Positions 35,352 to 46,800 of a stretch of 64,000 bases of DNA are shown piece by piece. The position numbers and the translations under genes are program-made. This stretch comes from Casuarius casuarius (Eukaryota > Chordata > Aves > Casuariiformes > Casuariidae), in the NCBI GenBank assembly GCA_003342895.1, contig PTFA01000043.1:1441685-1505684 (forward strand), in the 5' to 3' direction. Within the stretch, counting starts at the first letter, position 1, and each line of letters starts with the position of its first letter. The notes below the pieces were generated by a model. It was not told where the DNA came from. It made no database searches and saw only the letters and a list, made by a program, of their open reading frames with translations.

Positions 35352-36205
35352 TTCATCCATGCAGGCCTCCTGCCACCTGTGCAGGATTTCTTGCTCATCA
35401 GGATAAGCCACCTCTGAGCTTGGAGGCAACAATCCTTGAAAATCAGGTAGCTCTCCTGGACCTCTATTCCCTGAAGGGCTGTATCCTACAGGATTCTTCC
35501 AAGCAGGTCCCTGAACTGGCCAAAGTTTATTCTCTTGAAACCCAGGGTTGTGATCCTATTTGCCTTGTTCCCTTCTCAGGAACCTGAACTCCAGCATCTC
35601 AAAGTCACTGCAACTAAGGCTGCCCCCACCTTCACATCCCCAACCAGATCTTCCTTGTTTGTAAACAGCAGGTTTGGAGTACGTCCACCTTGATCATCTA
35701 TGTCATGAAATTATCCTCAATACACTCCAGAAACCTCCCAAATTATTTGTGCCCTGCTTTGTTGTCCCTCCAGCAGGTATCAAGGTGGTGAGTGTCTCCC
35801 ATGAGGGCCTGGGCCTGTGAACTTGAGGCTTCTTCCCACTTGTCTGAAGGAGGCCTCAGCTGCTACTACTTCCTGATCAGTCTGTGGCAGACATCGCCAC
35901 AACATTGTCCACATTGGTCTGCTCACCAGTCCTGACCCAGAAGCTCTCAGCTGGCTCATCACCNGTTCTCAGGCAGAGCTCCATGCCTTCCCACTACTCA
36001 AGCACATAGAGGGCAATTCATCCTCCTCACCTTCTTGGCCCATCCTTCCTGAAGAGCCTGTATCCACCCATTACAGCACTCCATTGTGTGAGCTATCCCA
36101 CCACGTTTCTGTGATCCCAATNAGATCATAGCCCCACAGCTGCACACCAACCTCTAATTCCTCCTGTTTGTTCCCCATGCCGCATAGGCACTCAAATCAT
36201 GCCCA

Positions 36206-38360
36206 TTTCCCAGAAAAAGAGGGAGCTTCCCCCACCATGCTGTCCTCTCAGCAGCTCCTTATTATTCTGTTAAGTCATTTTTACAGCAATTAAATAAGAC
36301 CCCTGAGGTACATCTCTTTCAATCACTTTGATCACAAACTAAAAATACCTCACAAGCACTGCTTAATACAGCTTGGACCTGACAGGTATGAAGAGAGCCA
36401 TTATATTGTCACATTCAATCCTCTGAAGCCATTAATGCAACACAACATGACTATGTCAGAGGCTCAGTAAGGCATGGGGGAAGGAAATACAGCATGCTTA
36501 AGGTCAAGAAGCCTTTTGGGGAGATGAGCTGAATCACTGTTTGCATAGGTCCAGACAGCAATCTCCAGAAATGCAGAACAAGCCAACTCTCAGGTTCGAG
36601 ACCTAACGGGGATTTTTTTCAGCAAACTATTTTATGGACAAGGTACAAGAGGCAATTAACTTTGCCTTCAGACCTCCTCAAAACTTGATGAGACAGTGCC
36701 TTACCAATTTGTACATGTAAAGGTGTAAATGTTGATATGTCTGAGCATATAAGGCTTGAGTAATAGAGAGCAAAATAGAGAAGTAAAGTATTTTCACAAG
36801 TAAAGCAAGCCCAACAGTTCAATTCTCATGCAGATTAGCCCTTTGAGAAGGTTTTAATAGCCTATCAGAAAAAAGACTAAATGCTGTTGGGTCTACTCAA
36901 GCTTCTTGCTTCACTGAAGGGAACCAGCACTTTGTAAGCCCCAGATGTCAACATGTGGCTCCAGCAGTATTAGAAGTGACCTCCAGAAGCCTTCAAGCTT
37001 CAGCAGATTGTGCTCTATTCTCAATCTTAAGCCTTCAAAAAGTCTAAGGCTCTGACTCAACAAATTATGAGATAACCTAAAAAAAAGTTGTAAACAAAAA
37101 CTACAAAATGCATTAACTGCTTTAGTGAGTTGTATTAAGATTTTATCTTCAATTATCTGAAGTTTGAAGTTATTTTGATAAATAACTGCAGACAAATCAA
37201 ATCATGCAATTTTACATCTTTTTCCCCATCATTTGTTGGAAACGTTATTACTCATTCTTTCTTAGATTACAAATTCTTGATAGTGAANAGTATCTGCTCT
37301 GACTCCTGATTTAGGAATTCACAGAATGAAAAGGAGCATGCAGAACATATCAAAACAAAATATTAGTTTGACCTGACATCTTAATTTTTTCCCCACTTTA
37401 GGAAAAAAGTTGACACTTAGAAGCGTTAATGACACTAAAAAAAATCCCTTTGCAGACCAGCAGATTCCATTCCTAAGATCAATGGGTCTATATTAAGAGC
37501 TCTTCATTCAACCTATTGGCCCATGACTAATGCTATGTAAGTACACCTAACAAAAGTGATGTTGCCCTGTGTAATAGCACATAAAACCAGACAGATGGAC
37601 CTCTAAATAGGTCTGCGTTAAGTTCCTGTACAGGCACTTCACTTGTTATGTCTCAGATTGCTTTTCTATAACATTTCTCTTGCTGTTGATTTACTTTTTA
37701 AAGAACCTGAGGTTTCCTGGAGGAAAAGCCAAAAAGCAAAAACCACCACAACCCTACTAAAGTCCAAGCAGCATTTGTCTGAAATAGGTTTTGCATTTCA
37801 TGAAATGCCAAAAAAGAGAGTTTGGCTTGAGTGTGACTAAATTAAATATTACTCTGGTTTGTGTAAAGTGTTTAAACATCATGAGTTGATAAGAAATGCG
37901 ACTAGACACATTTCTGTAGGTACTGGAAGAGCCACGGTGTTTTCACATGAAACATTACCCTTTTCCCCCACACTTTAAATATACAGTATATTGATGCCTA
38001 GCTTGTTTCTGAATGGCAGCTGTAATGACAGCAAGAAATGGCCCCACCGTTTTTGAAGAAATTTTTAGTATTTCCTCAAGTAGTAACACACAACAGTCTT
38101 AACATGACCTAAAGCTGCAGCACATAACTTTTACCATGCCATAATTAAAAGGTACTTGAGGAATCCCTGAAAAACCATCTAACATTATAGTTTTTTCCCC
38201 CCCTCTGTTGACAACACAAGCACAAACTGGACCACGTAAGACTGGCCTTACTATGAGAACAGTAGCTATCAACTCATGCCTTACACCAAGTTACTCAGGG
38301 TTTATCCAGAGGAAGTGGAACAATGTGAAAGCTAAGAAATAACCTAGTTGGTAATTACAA
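36206..38360. other. non-coding, no gene seen
   Basis: AT-rich unique-looking sequence with one N (37288). Open frames of 60-94 codons are unremarkable. Confidence 0.5.
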
Positions 38361-38425
38361 TCAACATTTAGCACTTAGAGAGCTTTACACGCAAGTGTTT
38401 TGAAAACATTAATTAAGGCAGGAAA
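38361..38425 (-). mobile_element. MIR-type SINE fragment (5' portion of the antisense consensus)
   Basis: GCACTTAGAGAGCTTTACAC (38371-38390), then GCAAGTGTTTTGAAAACATT and AATTAAGGCA follow the antisense MIR-like consensus 'agcgctttacataagtgttttgaaaacattaattaagcctcac'. The following 'ccccattttacagatg' part is missing and replaced by an A/G-rich tract at 38420-38440. Confidence 0.45.
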
Positions 38426-40012
38426 AGGAAAAGGAAAATAAAAATGCCATTGCATTACATAGGAAAACAAGTGCATTGTGATATACTGACTAATGTGCAC
38501 ATACCACCATCTTCTGCTTGCTACTNCCTGAGCCTTTCCATAGGTGTATCCTGAATGGCATATGGGATTAGAGATTATTCCCAACTGTTAATGGCAGAGA
38601 GCATTTTCTTAATCTCCTTCCTTCCGCCCTACCCAAGTTGCCACATAAGGGTTATTTTACAACAGGAACTGTAAGCAAAAAGCTAAACTTGTCTTAAGAT
38701 AGACTTCAGTAAGTCTAGAATGAAGTTTCCTGAGGCTCAGCATTTGTCTAAGTGCAGTATACTATAATGGCCCAAATTTGCACAAAGTTTTCAAAGTACA
38801 TGAGGTATCATGTAGCTCTTTCCATGTCAAAATGCTATACAGAAAATCTGCGACAGAATTTGCACTGAATAATCAGTATTTCCAACAACAGAAACCTATA
38901 GTTAGGGTCGAAATTGATATTTAATTGTCCAAACAAATGCCTTGAAATTAGGAAAGGCTAAGAATCCTAGAAAGCATTGTAAATACAGAAACTAGTGCCA
39001 CTACTTTTCATCAAGTTATCATTTTCGGACACCAGAACATTTAAAAAAAACTTTGCTATCAGCTTTTTTCCACTCAGGCAAAGCTTTCAAGTGAAAATCT
39101 CATGGAACAAGGCTTATGTTAGACAAAAATGACCCATTCTCAATGAAACTCATGTAGGAAGAGGAATAAAGGAATGTTTGATGATAAAGGAATCATCCAG
39201 GGGATGATCATGCAGGGATAAAGGAATCATCCTTTAAAGACTTACGCACTCATATCTCCTCACATAAATTAGCTCAATTTACCTCCTCTGAGAGGCCTAT
39301 TTCTTTCTGAAACTGTTCTTATTAGACCTCAGAGTCACCTTCCTGGGCTAACTGTTACGGCTGTTATCTCCCCAATAAGACACACCATGCAATTTAGGCT
39401 CTAAGCCTGCTGCAGAGTTTAGTCTCCCAAGCTCCCAGAGAGCTCCATCTAAATTCAGGTAACACTTAGAAAGTTTAAGTGACAGAATTAAAATGGGATA
39501 CTTGAAATAGCAAATGGACTTTCCACCCACAGCTCCTCACAGAAGTCTTCTTAACAAGGTTAGAGCTCTGAAACTTAAGTGCAGTTAGTGTTTTGCTTGT
39601 CATCATGTCTGAATTCCAACAAGATGGATACTGTATAAATACACTGAAGCGCATCAGAATGGAACCAGAGATACTTGCTATTCCTTCCACCTGAAGTTTT
39701 CATCTTTGCCCTCTCAGGATTCCTTCAAACAATTCATTTCCAAGCTCAAAGACACTGTATGGATCACCTTCCTGTCATTTTACTATAGATGCTGAATCCA
39801 GTACTTCAAGCTTGTTATCATTAGTCTTTGCCATGCCTGACACTCTAAACAGTCATTTAAAGAGAGAGGAAAAAAAGGAGAATTGGTTTAATTTAAGGAA
39901 GTCACTATAGGGAAGGACAGTTGTGTCTGATTCATGTATTTAAGAGCTTACAGCCATAAGCATATTAATGCCCTATTTCAGATGAGCCACTCCAAGCCTG
40001 AAATCTAATTTT
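38426..40012. other. non-coding, no gene seen
   Basis: Contains the local duplication listed at 39183-39232. Otherwise AT-rich and unique-looking. Confidence 0.5.
39183..39232. repeat. local 34-bp-period duplication
   Basis: GATAAAGGAATCATCC occurs exactly at 39183-39198 and 39217-39232, separated by AGGGGATGATCATGCAGG. It is preceded by a degenerate GGAATAAAGGAATGTTTGAT that looks like a third partial unit. The pattern suggests a small decayed tandem repeat. Confidence 0.8.
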
Positions 40013-40122
40013 ACCATTTTACTCATTTTATAAGAAGTTGTGGAAGAGGTGAAGGCAGAATCATGATGCCATTAGGACATTAGTCATGTGTCTAGAAACC
40101 CAGGTTTAATTCCCTGACTCAA
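40013..40122 (-). mobile_element. MIR-type SINE remnant
   Basis: ACCATTTTACTCATTTTATAA and AGTTGTGGAAGAGGTGAAG correspond to 'ccattttacagatgaggaaactgaggcacagagaggttaag'. About 80 bp later, GAAACCCAGGTTTAATTCC and CTGACTC (40094-40119) correspond to 'gattcgaacccaggtctcctgactcc'. The spacing of the two parts is that expected for MIR. It is an old, immobile copy. Confidence 0.6.
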
Positions 40123-42855
40123 AGTTATTGTGAGAAGTTAAAGAAATCATGTAGGTCAGTTCTCGAAAATACTTGAGATATTTTGAGAGATTTAAAGATG
40201 CACAAAAAAACAGTAGACAGGTATTGCAGCTTTTGGAGAACCTGCCTACATCTTTTTGTTGCTACCTTTAGAAGTCTCATGCACCTTTCTCAATTTGCCA
40301 AATGAGTTGAGGACATGAGCATCTCCCATTCAAGGCATTTGTGAAGATGAAGTGCAAAGGGATCAGAGCGATGAGAAACATGAGTGCCCAAGACCAGAAA
40401 AAGATTTAAACCTCAAATTTTAGGTGCTCTGCTGAGCAAGTACAACAAAATGGGCCGCTTCTTACAAAAGGCTTAATACAAACAGGCACAGACCGTCCCA
40501 ACACAGCTTGACCTCCAAACGCATGCACTATTTTCAGAATACTGTTGCCTCTGCTGAGCCCTCTGGGAGCATACATGCAGCACTCAACCCTGTTCGCATT
40601 AAATACCTTCACATTAGGTTCCCATCAAGGCCTGCACTTCAGCCATGACTGGTTAGCTGGGAGGCTGCCACAGCTGAAGTCCACTCCTGTCTTTCTGTAA
40701 CAGTGTCAGAGAAGCCCAAATCCCTTGCTGCCCCTCAGGTCCTACCCCCCACTGTCAGTCTCCGTGCACTCAAGTTATTGGTGATACTGCAGGACAAGTA
40801 CATGCTTGAAGCAGTTGAATTAGCAATAGGACAGTGAACTCCCATCCAACTTTACCTGGAGGTCGGCATTGTCAGAAGATGATGAGATCACAGAAAAGCA
40901 GGCTGCTACAGCTTGCACTGGTGAGAGACTAAAGCAGGTGATCATTTAGCAACAGNAGCTCTTGAACAAGGGCAGTAATAGCATCTACTTCTGTGTAGTG
41001 TTATTCACCCAGCCCAGCAAGGCTTCAGATCACTGACTACTGAATCTGCAAAAGCACACGCAGGAGAGGACTACCCTGATATACCCCTCATTCCTTATAC
41101 TTTTTCCTTAAGAATGCTAAGTGGCAGATGCTGAGAGAGGATCCTGGGACTTCGGTCTAACATAACACAGATACTTACATGATCTAGACCAGACCCGTGA
41201 GAGTTCGGCATGGGAAGAGGGCTGCACGGTTTTCACACTTTCACAGGTTCTCAAGTGCAAAGATCAAGAAGGGATGAATTAGGCAGACCAAGTCCAACAC
41301 TTTATTCCACATCATTCAAAATCTCTTTACATGTAATCTCACAACAGAAAGCTCCACTTTAAGCCATTTCACAAAGGAAACTCAAAATCTCTCTTTCAAT
41401 ATCTTGTCAAAATCAGCATGNTCTGTGACTAGACGACTGTCAGGGTGATCTATAGCCCCTAGCTAGCACTGTAATATAAGCTAAATTGCCTGAGTCACAA
41501 GCAATGATAGAGTCATTCTACAGGAAATTGGAAATCAATTCTTGTCATCACTGTACATAACTCCTTTATCAGAGTTCCAGTTCACCAGTGTAATGCAAGG
41601 GAAAGAAGCTGGGAACTGACAATCACGACAAGTCTCACACACACATTTATATACAGTCAGAAGTCCTATGGCTGGAACTGCACTTCACATATGGTAGGTG
41701 CCAGGTATGGGCAGCCTGACCAGGTAAGTGGTGGTGATGCACTGGTAAAGCAGATTAACCTGTAGGTACATTGCACCATGTTGCATTAAATGAAGAGGAA
41801 ATATGCACCTGGGATTTGAGCCTGAAAACCGAGTCCATAGCCAGTACAGTGCTCTTTGTGCAACGAGCCCTGGTAGAAAGGGAGGGAAGTCCGTCTGCTG
41901 AACTGCGTGTTCACCGAGAAGCCCTTCTAAAGGGAACCGGGAGTTTTGATCCCAGAGTGTTTTGGAAAACAGGGTAGCAATATTCATGCAGGCAAGCTTA
42001 TTCACAAGTCTGGCAATCTGCAATGCTTTTTGTCAAGACTCAGTTGTTGGAATCACATGGTTGAGCCAGCTTTTGTTACTAAGAGGGGAGATTTTAAAGC
42101 CGAGGAACCACTAGCTCAATTCTAGAAGCTAGGGAGGGAGGGGGGAGACTCCAATGTCCTGTTGTTATTAGAGCACACAATCACTTATGGCAACAACATT
42201 ACTCTGCATATACAAAGTCAGTAGTACTGCAGAATGCCCCATTTCGGTCTAGACTAGCCATCTAACTTCATTCAAGTGAAGTAGCAAATTTGTTTTAAAC
42301 ATACGCAATTTTTTTTAAAATCCCCCTTGAAACACACACTTTCTCTTTCGTCTTTCTGAACTCTCTTGTGCAAAAGCAAACTCAAGCTGCACTTCAAAAT
42401 ACATACAGCAAAGTCATAGCTGCTTCTTTGCACACACTCACTTCCAGCTGCTTAGCATGGAAAAATCTGGGATGCAGGGATACGGCCAGCACATGCAGGG
42501 TCCAGCACAGCATGTTTCTCAGCTCAATGCAGCAAGTTCTAACCCAAAATAAGGACTCCCACCCTATAGACTCAAAACCTATTACGAGCTGTAAAAAGTG
42601 TCAGAAGGTTTTTCCTCTCTCTCCAGCTTATTAGGGAAAGTAGCTTCTTCACATAAGGAATTTTTGTTACTGGACAAACAGAGGATTCCTCTCCACGAGG
42701 ACCAAAAGGCAGCACTCTGCTATTGAGCAGAGCACAGCCCATGAAGAAAAAAAGAAAAAAATCCAACCACCCCACCACAATCACCAGCAACACTTGGAAA
42801 ACGCTACAAAGAGTCTGTTCATCTCTGAAAGCCTGGTTCAACAGTCACTGCAACA
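40123..42855. other. non-coding, no gene seen
   Basis: Unique-looking sequence. A G-rich tract at 42132-42145 (three close G runs) has G-quadruplex potential and a short (CA)n sits at 41635-41645. Overlapping open frames at 41685-42023 (minus, 112 codons) and on the opposite strand have no recognisable domain. Confidence 0.5.
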
Positions 42856-43400
42856 GTGTCTGGCATTAATTAGGCAAGCAGAGAGCCAACAGGCTATCAG
42901 AAAACAACAGAGAAACTAAATGCCATCATCTTGTGTTAATTAGCTGAACTCAGTTTACATAAGCCCCTGATCATCTTATCCTTACAGCACTACAATTCAA
43001 AGTATAATATTGTTTTTATTCTAACAACTACATCTGGACAGAAACTCACCCATAATCAACTTTAGAAGTGTATGAAAGCTTGTCAGCTCTTCTCCACCAT
43101 TCAGAAATATGATTGTTCCATATTCATTCTTATTTTTTATGTTGAGAGCAGTTGAAAAATAAAAGTATGTTTTCTGGTGGAATAAGATTTAAAACAGTAA
43201 TTTTTGAAGAAAAAGTTAAGCTTTTTTTTTAAAGCAAGTAAGTTAAAATCCATTATATCCCAGAGAAACACACTTCCACTGAAAGTCTTATTTCAGTTTA
43301 AATACTCTATCCATCCTTAATGATGCCATCATTCACTAAACTATTACAAAATTAATCTGGTAGATAGAAATTTAGTCAGATGTTTGTTTAACATCATTAC
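42856..43400. promoter_or_regulatory. candidate conserved non-coding element
   Basis: AT-rich unique sequence beginning GGCATTAATTAGGCAAGCAG (42861-42880), then GTTAATTAGCTGAACTCAG (42935-42953). The two TAATTAG homeodomain cores lie about 70 bp apart. No open frame or repeat was recognised. Function is inferred. Confidence 0.28.
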
Positions 43401-44999
43401 ACAGTTTTGAATCTATGAATCAAAAGGAAAGGGGCTTTTAATTAAGGCATGCTGAATAAGAAGGGCATGAAAGCATAACACTGCATTTTCAGAGTATAGC
43501 TGCACAGTGCGTATCCCTTGGTGGCAAAGGCAGCATGAGAAATCCCTGCTCCACACCCACCCCTGCTCACTTGTTCCTATTAAAATACTGCACTTCCCTG
43601 CTCTTCCCTCCAGCTGTGCTGATGTAACTGTGTGTTGTGATATAAATTCAGCATTGCAATAACCTGGGCTATCATTCCCTATCCTTGAAACAGTGTTTGA
43701 ATTCTTTTAATTGGATCCATAAACATCTCACTGAAGGCAGGCAAAAAAACACCAATCTGGAAACAGAAATGACTTTTTATGCAAAAAACATAACTCAGTA
43801 GTCAGTGTCCATAAGGTATCATTGCATTAATATTGTCTTGGTTCACTAAAGGCCGGCACATGGTTCTAACATCCCCAGATTCCTAAAGTTTGCATATGAA
43901 TACACCGTCTTTGAAAGGGCCAAGACACAAGTTCACTCTAGTCCATTACCAGCGTGACTCTGCACCCACCACAGTGGGGAGAGGTATTTGTTACCATCTC
44001 AAGTTTGGAAATATGGACCTGCTTTCGTGGCAGTTCACAAGGTCTTTTGTAACCAAGGCCTTTGTTTCAGCCCAGAAGTCCCAACAAACATGACAACCAT
44101 CACAGAAAAACGGGCAACACTCACGCCACCAAGAAGGGATGGTCAGCTCANACTAGAGATTCTCTGCCAGCCAACATCTCATTCAAGGGGTGCTCTTACA
44201 CCTACCGAAAGAACATCTGGAGCTCCCGACAGAAGCCAAGGTAAAGAACCAATAAATTATGGCAACCATGAGCAGATTCCGAAAAACCTGGAGAAGTCTG
44301 TAGAGAAGCAAGGATTAGGTGCCAACAACTCAAGCAGGTAGAACTGCAATACTGTAAGCACCATTACTTCCACTGAACATTGTATTTGCAGAGTCCTCCA
44401 AAATCCATAGCATCTTGCAGCACAGAGTCAGAGCATCACGGTCCACCTGGTGTGAATCCCTAACAGGACCTATCCCTGCACACACCAGCTGGAGAGACTC
44501 AATTACAAATTTTAGTCCAGAAGGATTAACCTCTATCAACTGAGCAAACGTACCAGTCCTGCTGGCCAGGCAGCAGTTGCAGGCTTATAACATACACACC
44601 ATCTTGCTACAACACAAAGGTGAAACAGTATTGCCTACTAGGATGCATTACACACATAGATGGAAGGTATGAAATGATCCAAAGAGTCCAATGGTGTTAA
44701 AAACAGCTCGAGCAACAGGGGGCTATAGCTTATGAAAACCTAACAGAAAAAGGAGGCAATGGTGTTAACTACATTCACTATAAGATCCAAACCTCTCCAG
44801 CATTGTCTCTCCAAATTGAGGCTTACTTTACACTATCCACTAAACAACCCGGGAGTGAACTACGTCCAAACATTCCGCAAGTCATGAATCTTCCATATAA
44901 CAGCCACTATAACCATTGGAAAATATTTTATAGCTGCAATAATCCCCTTTAAAGGAGATTACCAAAGTTAACAGCCATGATTGAACAGTAACTGGTCCC
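43401..44999. other. non-coding, no gene seen
   Basis: A mixture of AT-rich and moderately GC-rich unique sequence. A 117-codon open frame (plus, 43988-44341) carries an N and no domain that I recognise. Confidence 0.5.
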
Positions 45000-45365
45000 A
45001 GTTTTGTTTCAGGCCTTAATTTAGACTGTTTGTTAACTGCTAGTTATTGCTGAAGCACAGTGAATTTTGCTTAGTAAATCATTTTAAAGAGTGTTCCTCC
45101 ATATATTAAAAGGCCTGAAAGAGATTATGAAAACCAATAAACTTAAAAGTTTGGAAAACTACAGACAGAAATCTTTTATCAATGCATAGCATTGTAGTGA
45201 GACACACATCCCAACATGAAAAAGTAATTTGCATGTTTACTGATGCATTGTGGATATTTGTTCAAAGCCTTTAACATAAGCTGTTAGTTATGCAGCACTG
45301 ATTCATTTAAGTTCTGATGATTTCTCAAAGTTTTAATTAGTTCTGAGAAAATGTTTTATGTAAAG
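45000..45365. promoter_or_regulatory. candidate conserved non-coding element with octamer site
   Basis: An AT-rich repeat-free block with the POU/octamer site ATTTGCAT at 45227-45234, a TTTTAATTAGTTC homeodomain core near 45331-45343 and several TTAA/TTTAA cores. This resembles known vertebrate developmental enhancers in texture. There is no direct evidence of activity. Confidence 0.32.
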
Positions 45366-45527
45366 TCACAAGTCACCGTGAAGTAGAGACCTTCCCCCTC
45401 CCTTCTTCCTGCAATTCAAAGCCTCACGGGAAAAGTCCTGCATATTAGACTCAAGCAGAGAATAACAACACTCCTCAAGCAGAGCGCTGCAGCACTTCCC
45501 CAGCTGCCGCACAGCGCCCTGCATCTT

Positions 45528-45650
45528 CAGCTCCCAAAGTACCTTACGAAGGCAGCACATTTATCCGCATTTTACAGATGAGCAACCCAAGCTGCAGAGA
45601 TACTGAGTCATTTTCCTGAGGACCCAAGAAGAAACAACCGGCAATGAAGG
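45528..45650 (-). mobile_element. MIR-type SINE remnant
   Basis: CTCCCAAAGTACCTTACGAA and GGCAGCACATTTATCCGCAT, then TTTTACAGATGAGCAACCCA and AGCTGCAGAGATACTGAGTC, follow in order the antisense MIR-like consensus 'ctcaaagcgctttacaaagg..attatccccattttacagatgaggaaactgaggcacagag'. This is the clearest SINE match in the window. The 3' part after about 45630 (TTTTCCTGAGGACCCAAG..) decays into GC-rich unique sequence. Confidence 0.65.
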
Positions 45651-46619
45651 TTTTCTGGATGTGAGCACAGTTGCCTGCAGCACCGAGTCCCCCGAGAGCA
45701 GCGGGCAGGCTTGCAGGGCCCGTGCTCAAACCTGCGCCCTACAACGGCATTGCCATGGGAGCCATGCCTGGTAGGAGCAGGGAGGCTCATATACACNTAC
45801 ACATTTTGGTACCAACACCTTCTGACCAGGGCTGGGATTCCTCCTCTCTGCCAGCCACTAGTCCTGCTGCTCCGGCACCTCCTTTCATTGCTTTGCACCT
45901 CCAGCTCAGAAGGCTGAATATTAATCCAATGTTCAGTCCTATAAGATGACTAAAAAACCCCCAAAGTCAATCTATTGGTAACAGACAATCTTCTCTCAAG
46001 TTCTACCAGTAAAGGTTCATTTCTCAGCTTCCTATTTTATTTCTGTAACATCTCACTGCCTTCATTCCAGTGAAATTCTATGGACGGTGTTGAAAGCTGG
46101 GTTCAGCACATGTGATCTGCTAAGACATGGACTTTCTGCAAGCTTCAGTGTATTGCTATTTTTTCTAATTCTCTTATTTTACACAGGAAAGTAATTGCAG
46201 TATGTACTTGTAGCAATTCAAAAGTAAGATGACTTTCCTGCAAATTGCACCTTCCAGATGAATTAAGTAGAGCAAAGCACTCAAATGCTTACAAGCCTAA
46301 ATAAGTGCACTTCATATATATATGCTTTTATAATCTTCTACAAAGCCTCTGACATTTGAGTAGTATCTTTTCATTCTTGTTTCTCCATTTGCTTTTGTAT
46401 TTCCAACTCCCATTTACAGATCGTATTCAGGACTAGAGCAACAGAAGGGAGAAAAGCAGCTCAGGTCTTGTTGTCTGTAGCCTGTTGACAGGGAAGCACA
46501 GGGAAAGTCTGGCAAGAAATCATGATGCTGCAAGAATTCCATTTCTCCATCCAAACAACTAAAACAAGTCCAAATAAGCAACCTGCCTTTCTGGATACTC
46601 ATCCTAGCTGAAATAAACC
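45651..46619. other. non-coding; GC-rich patch then AT-rich, no gene seen
   Basis: 45660-45900 is GC-rich (GAGCAGCGGGCAGGCTTGCA region) with overlapping open frames on both strands whose translations are compositional. The remainder is AT-rich. Confidence 0.5.
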
Positions 46620-46800
46620 TCTAGGCTTTGCCATCACTGTTAAAGAAAACTATATATTATTATAATTCATATATTTTCACAGCTTGGATACTTGCTGATG
46701 CTAAAAAGTTCTGTCCAAAGGAAAAGTAAATCCCATGACAGACCAAATTAAAAGCAAATTAAGTGTTCTTTTAATAAGTCTCTTTAAAACTTTTTCTAGT
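46620..46800. promoter_or_regulatory. candidate conserved non-coding element
   Basis: Short AT-rich unique block with TATATTATTATAATTCATAT (46652-46671) and CAAATTAAAAGCAAATTAAG (46743-46762). It has no repeat or open frame. This is a weak call based on texture only. Confidence 0.2.

Larger units (their letters stand above)
34613..36205 (-). mobile_element. CR1 LINE copy with endonuclease part and 3' end, RT domain deleted
   Basis: The 3' end lies at 34613 (complement reads ..CCAACCTCAATGATTCTGTGA). Reading on the minus strand from about 36182, the start of the apurinic-type endonuclease is visible (MGNKQEELE.., then GITETWWDSSH with the conserved catalytic Glu). The reading is broken by a 1-base frameshift near 36073 and by several stops. 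The later SDH catalytic motif reads SDF: the His codon is TTT at the complement of 35601-35603. The post-endonuclease linker continues to PAWMNMEL near 35350, then jumps at about 35340 to the C-terminal end of ORF2 (SILGCIKSSVASRLRDVLP). The roughly 1.5-kb reverse-transcriptase core is absent. The 3' UTR occupies about 35090-34613. The copy is also 5'-truncated and cannot be active. Confidence 0.92.

Noticed and set aside
35780..35962. 60-codon minus-strand frame
   Set aside because: It is a fragment of the broken CR1 endonuclease reading, not a separate gene.
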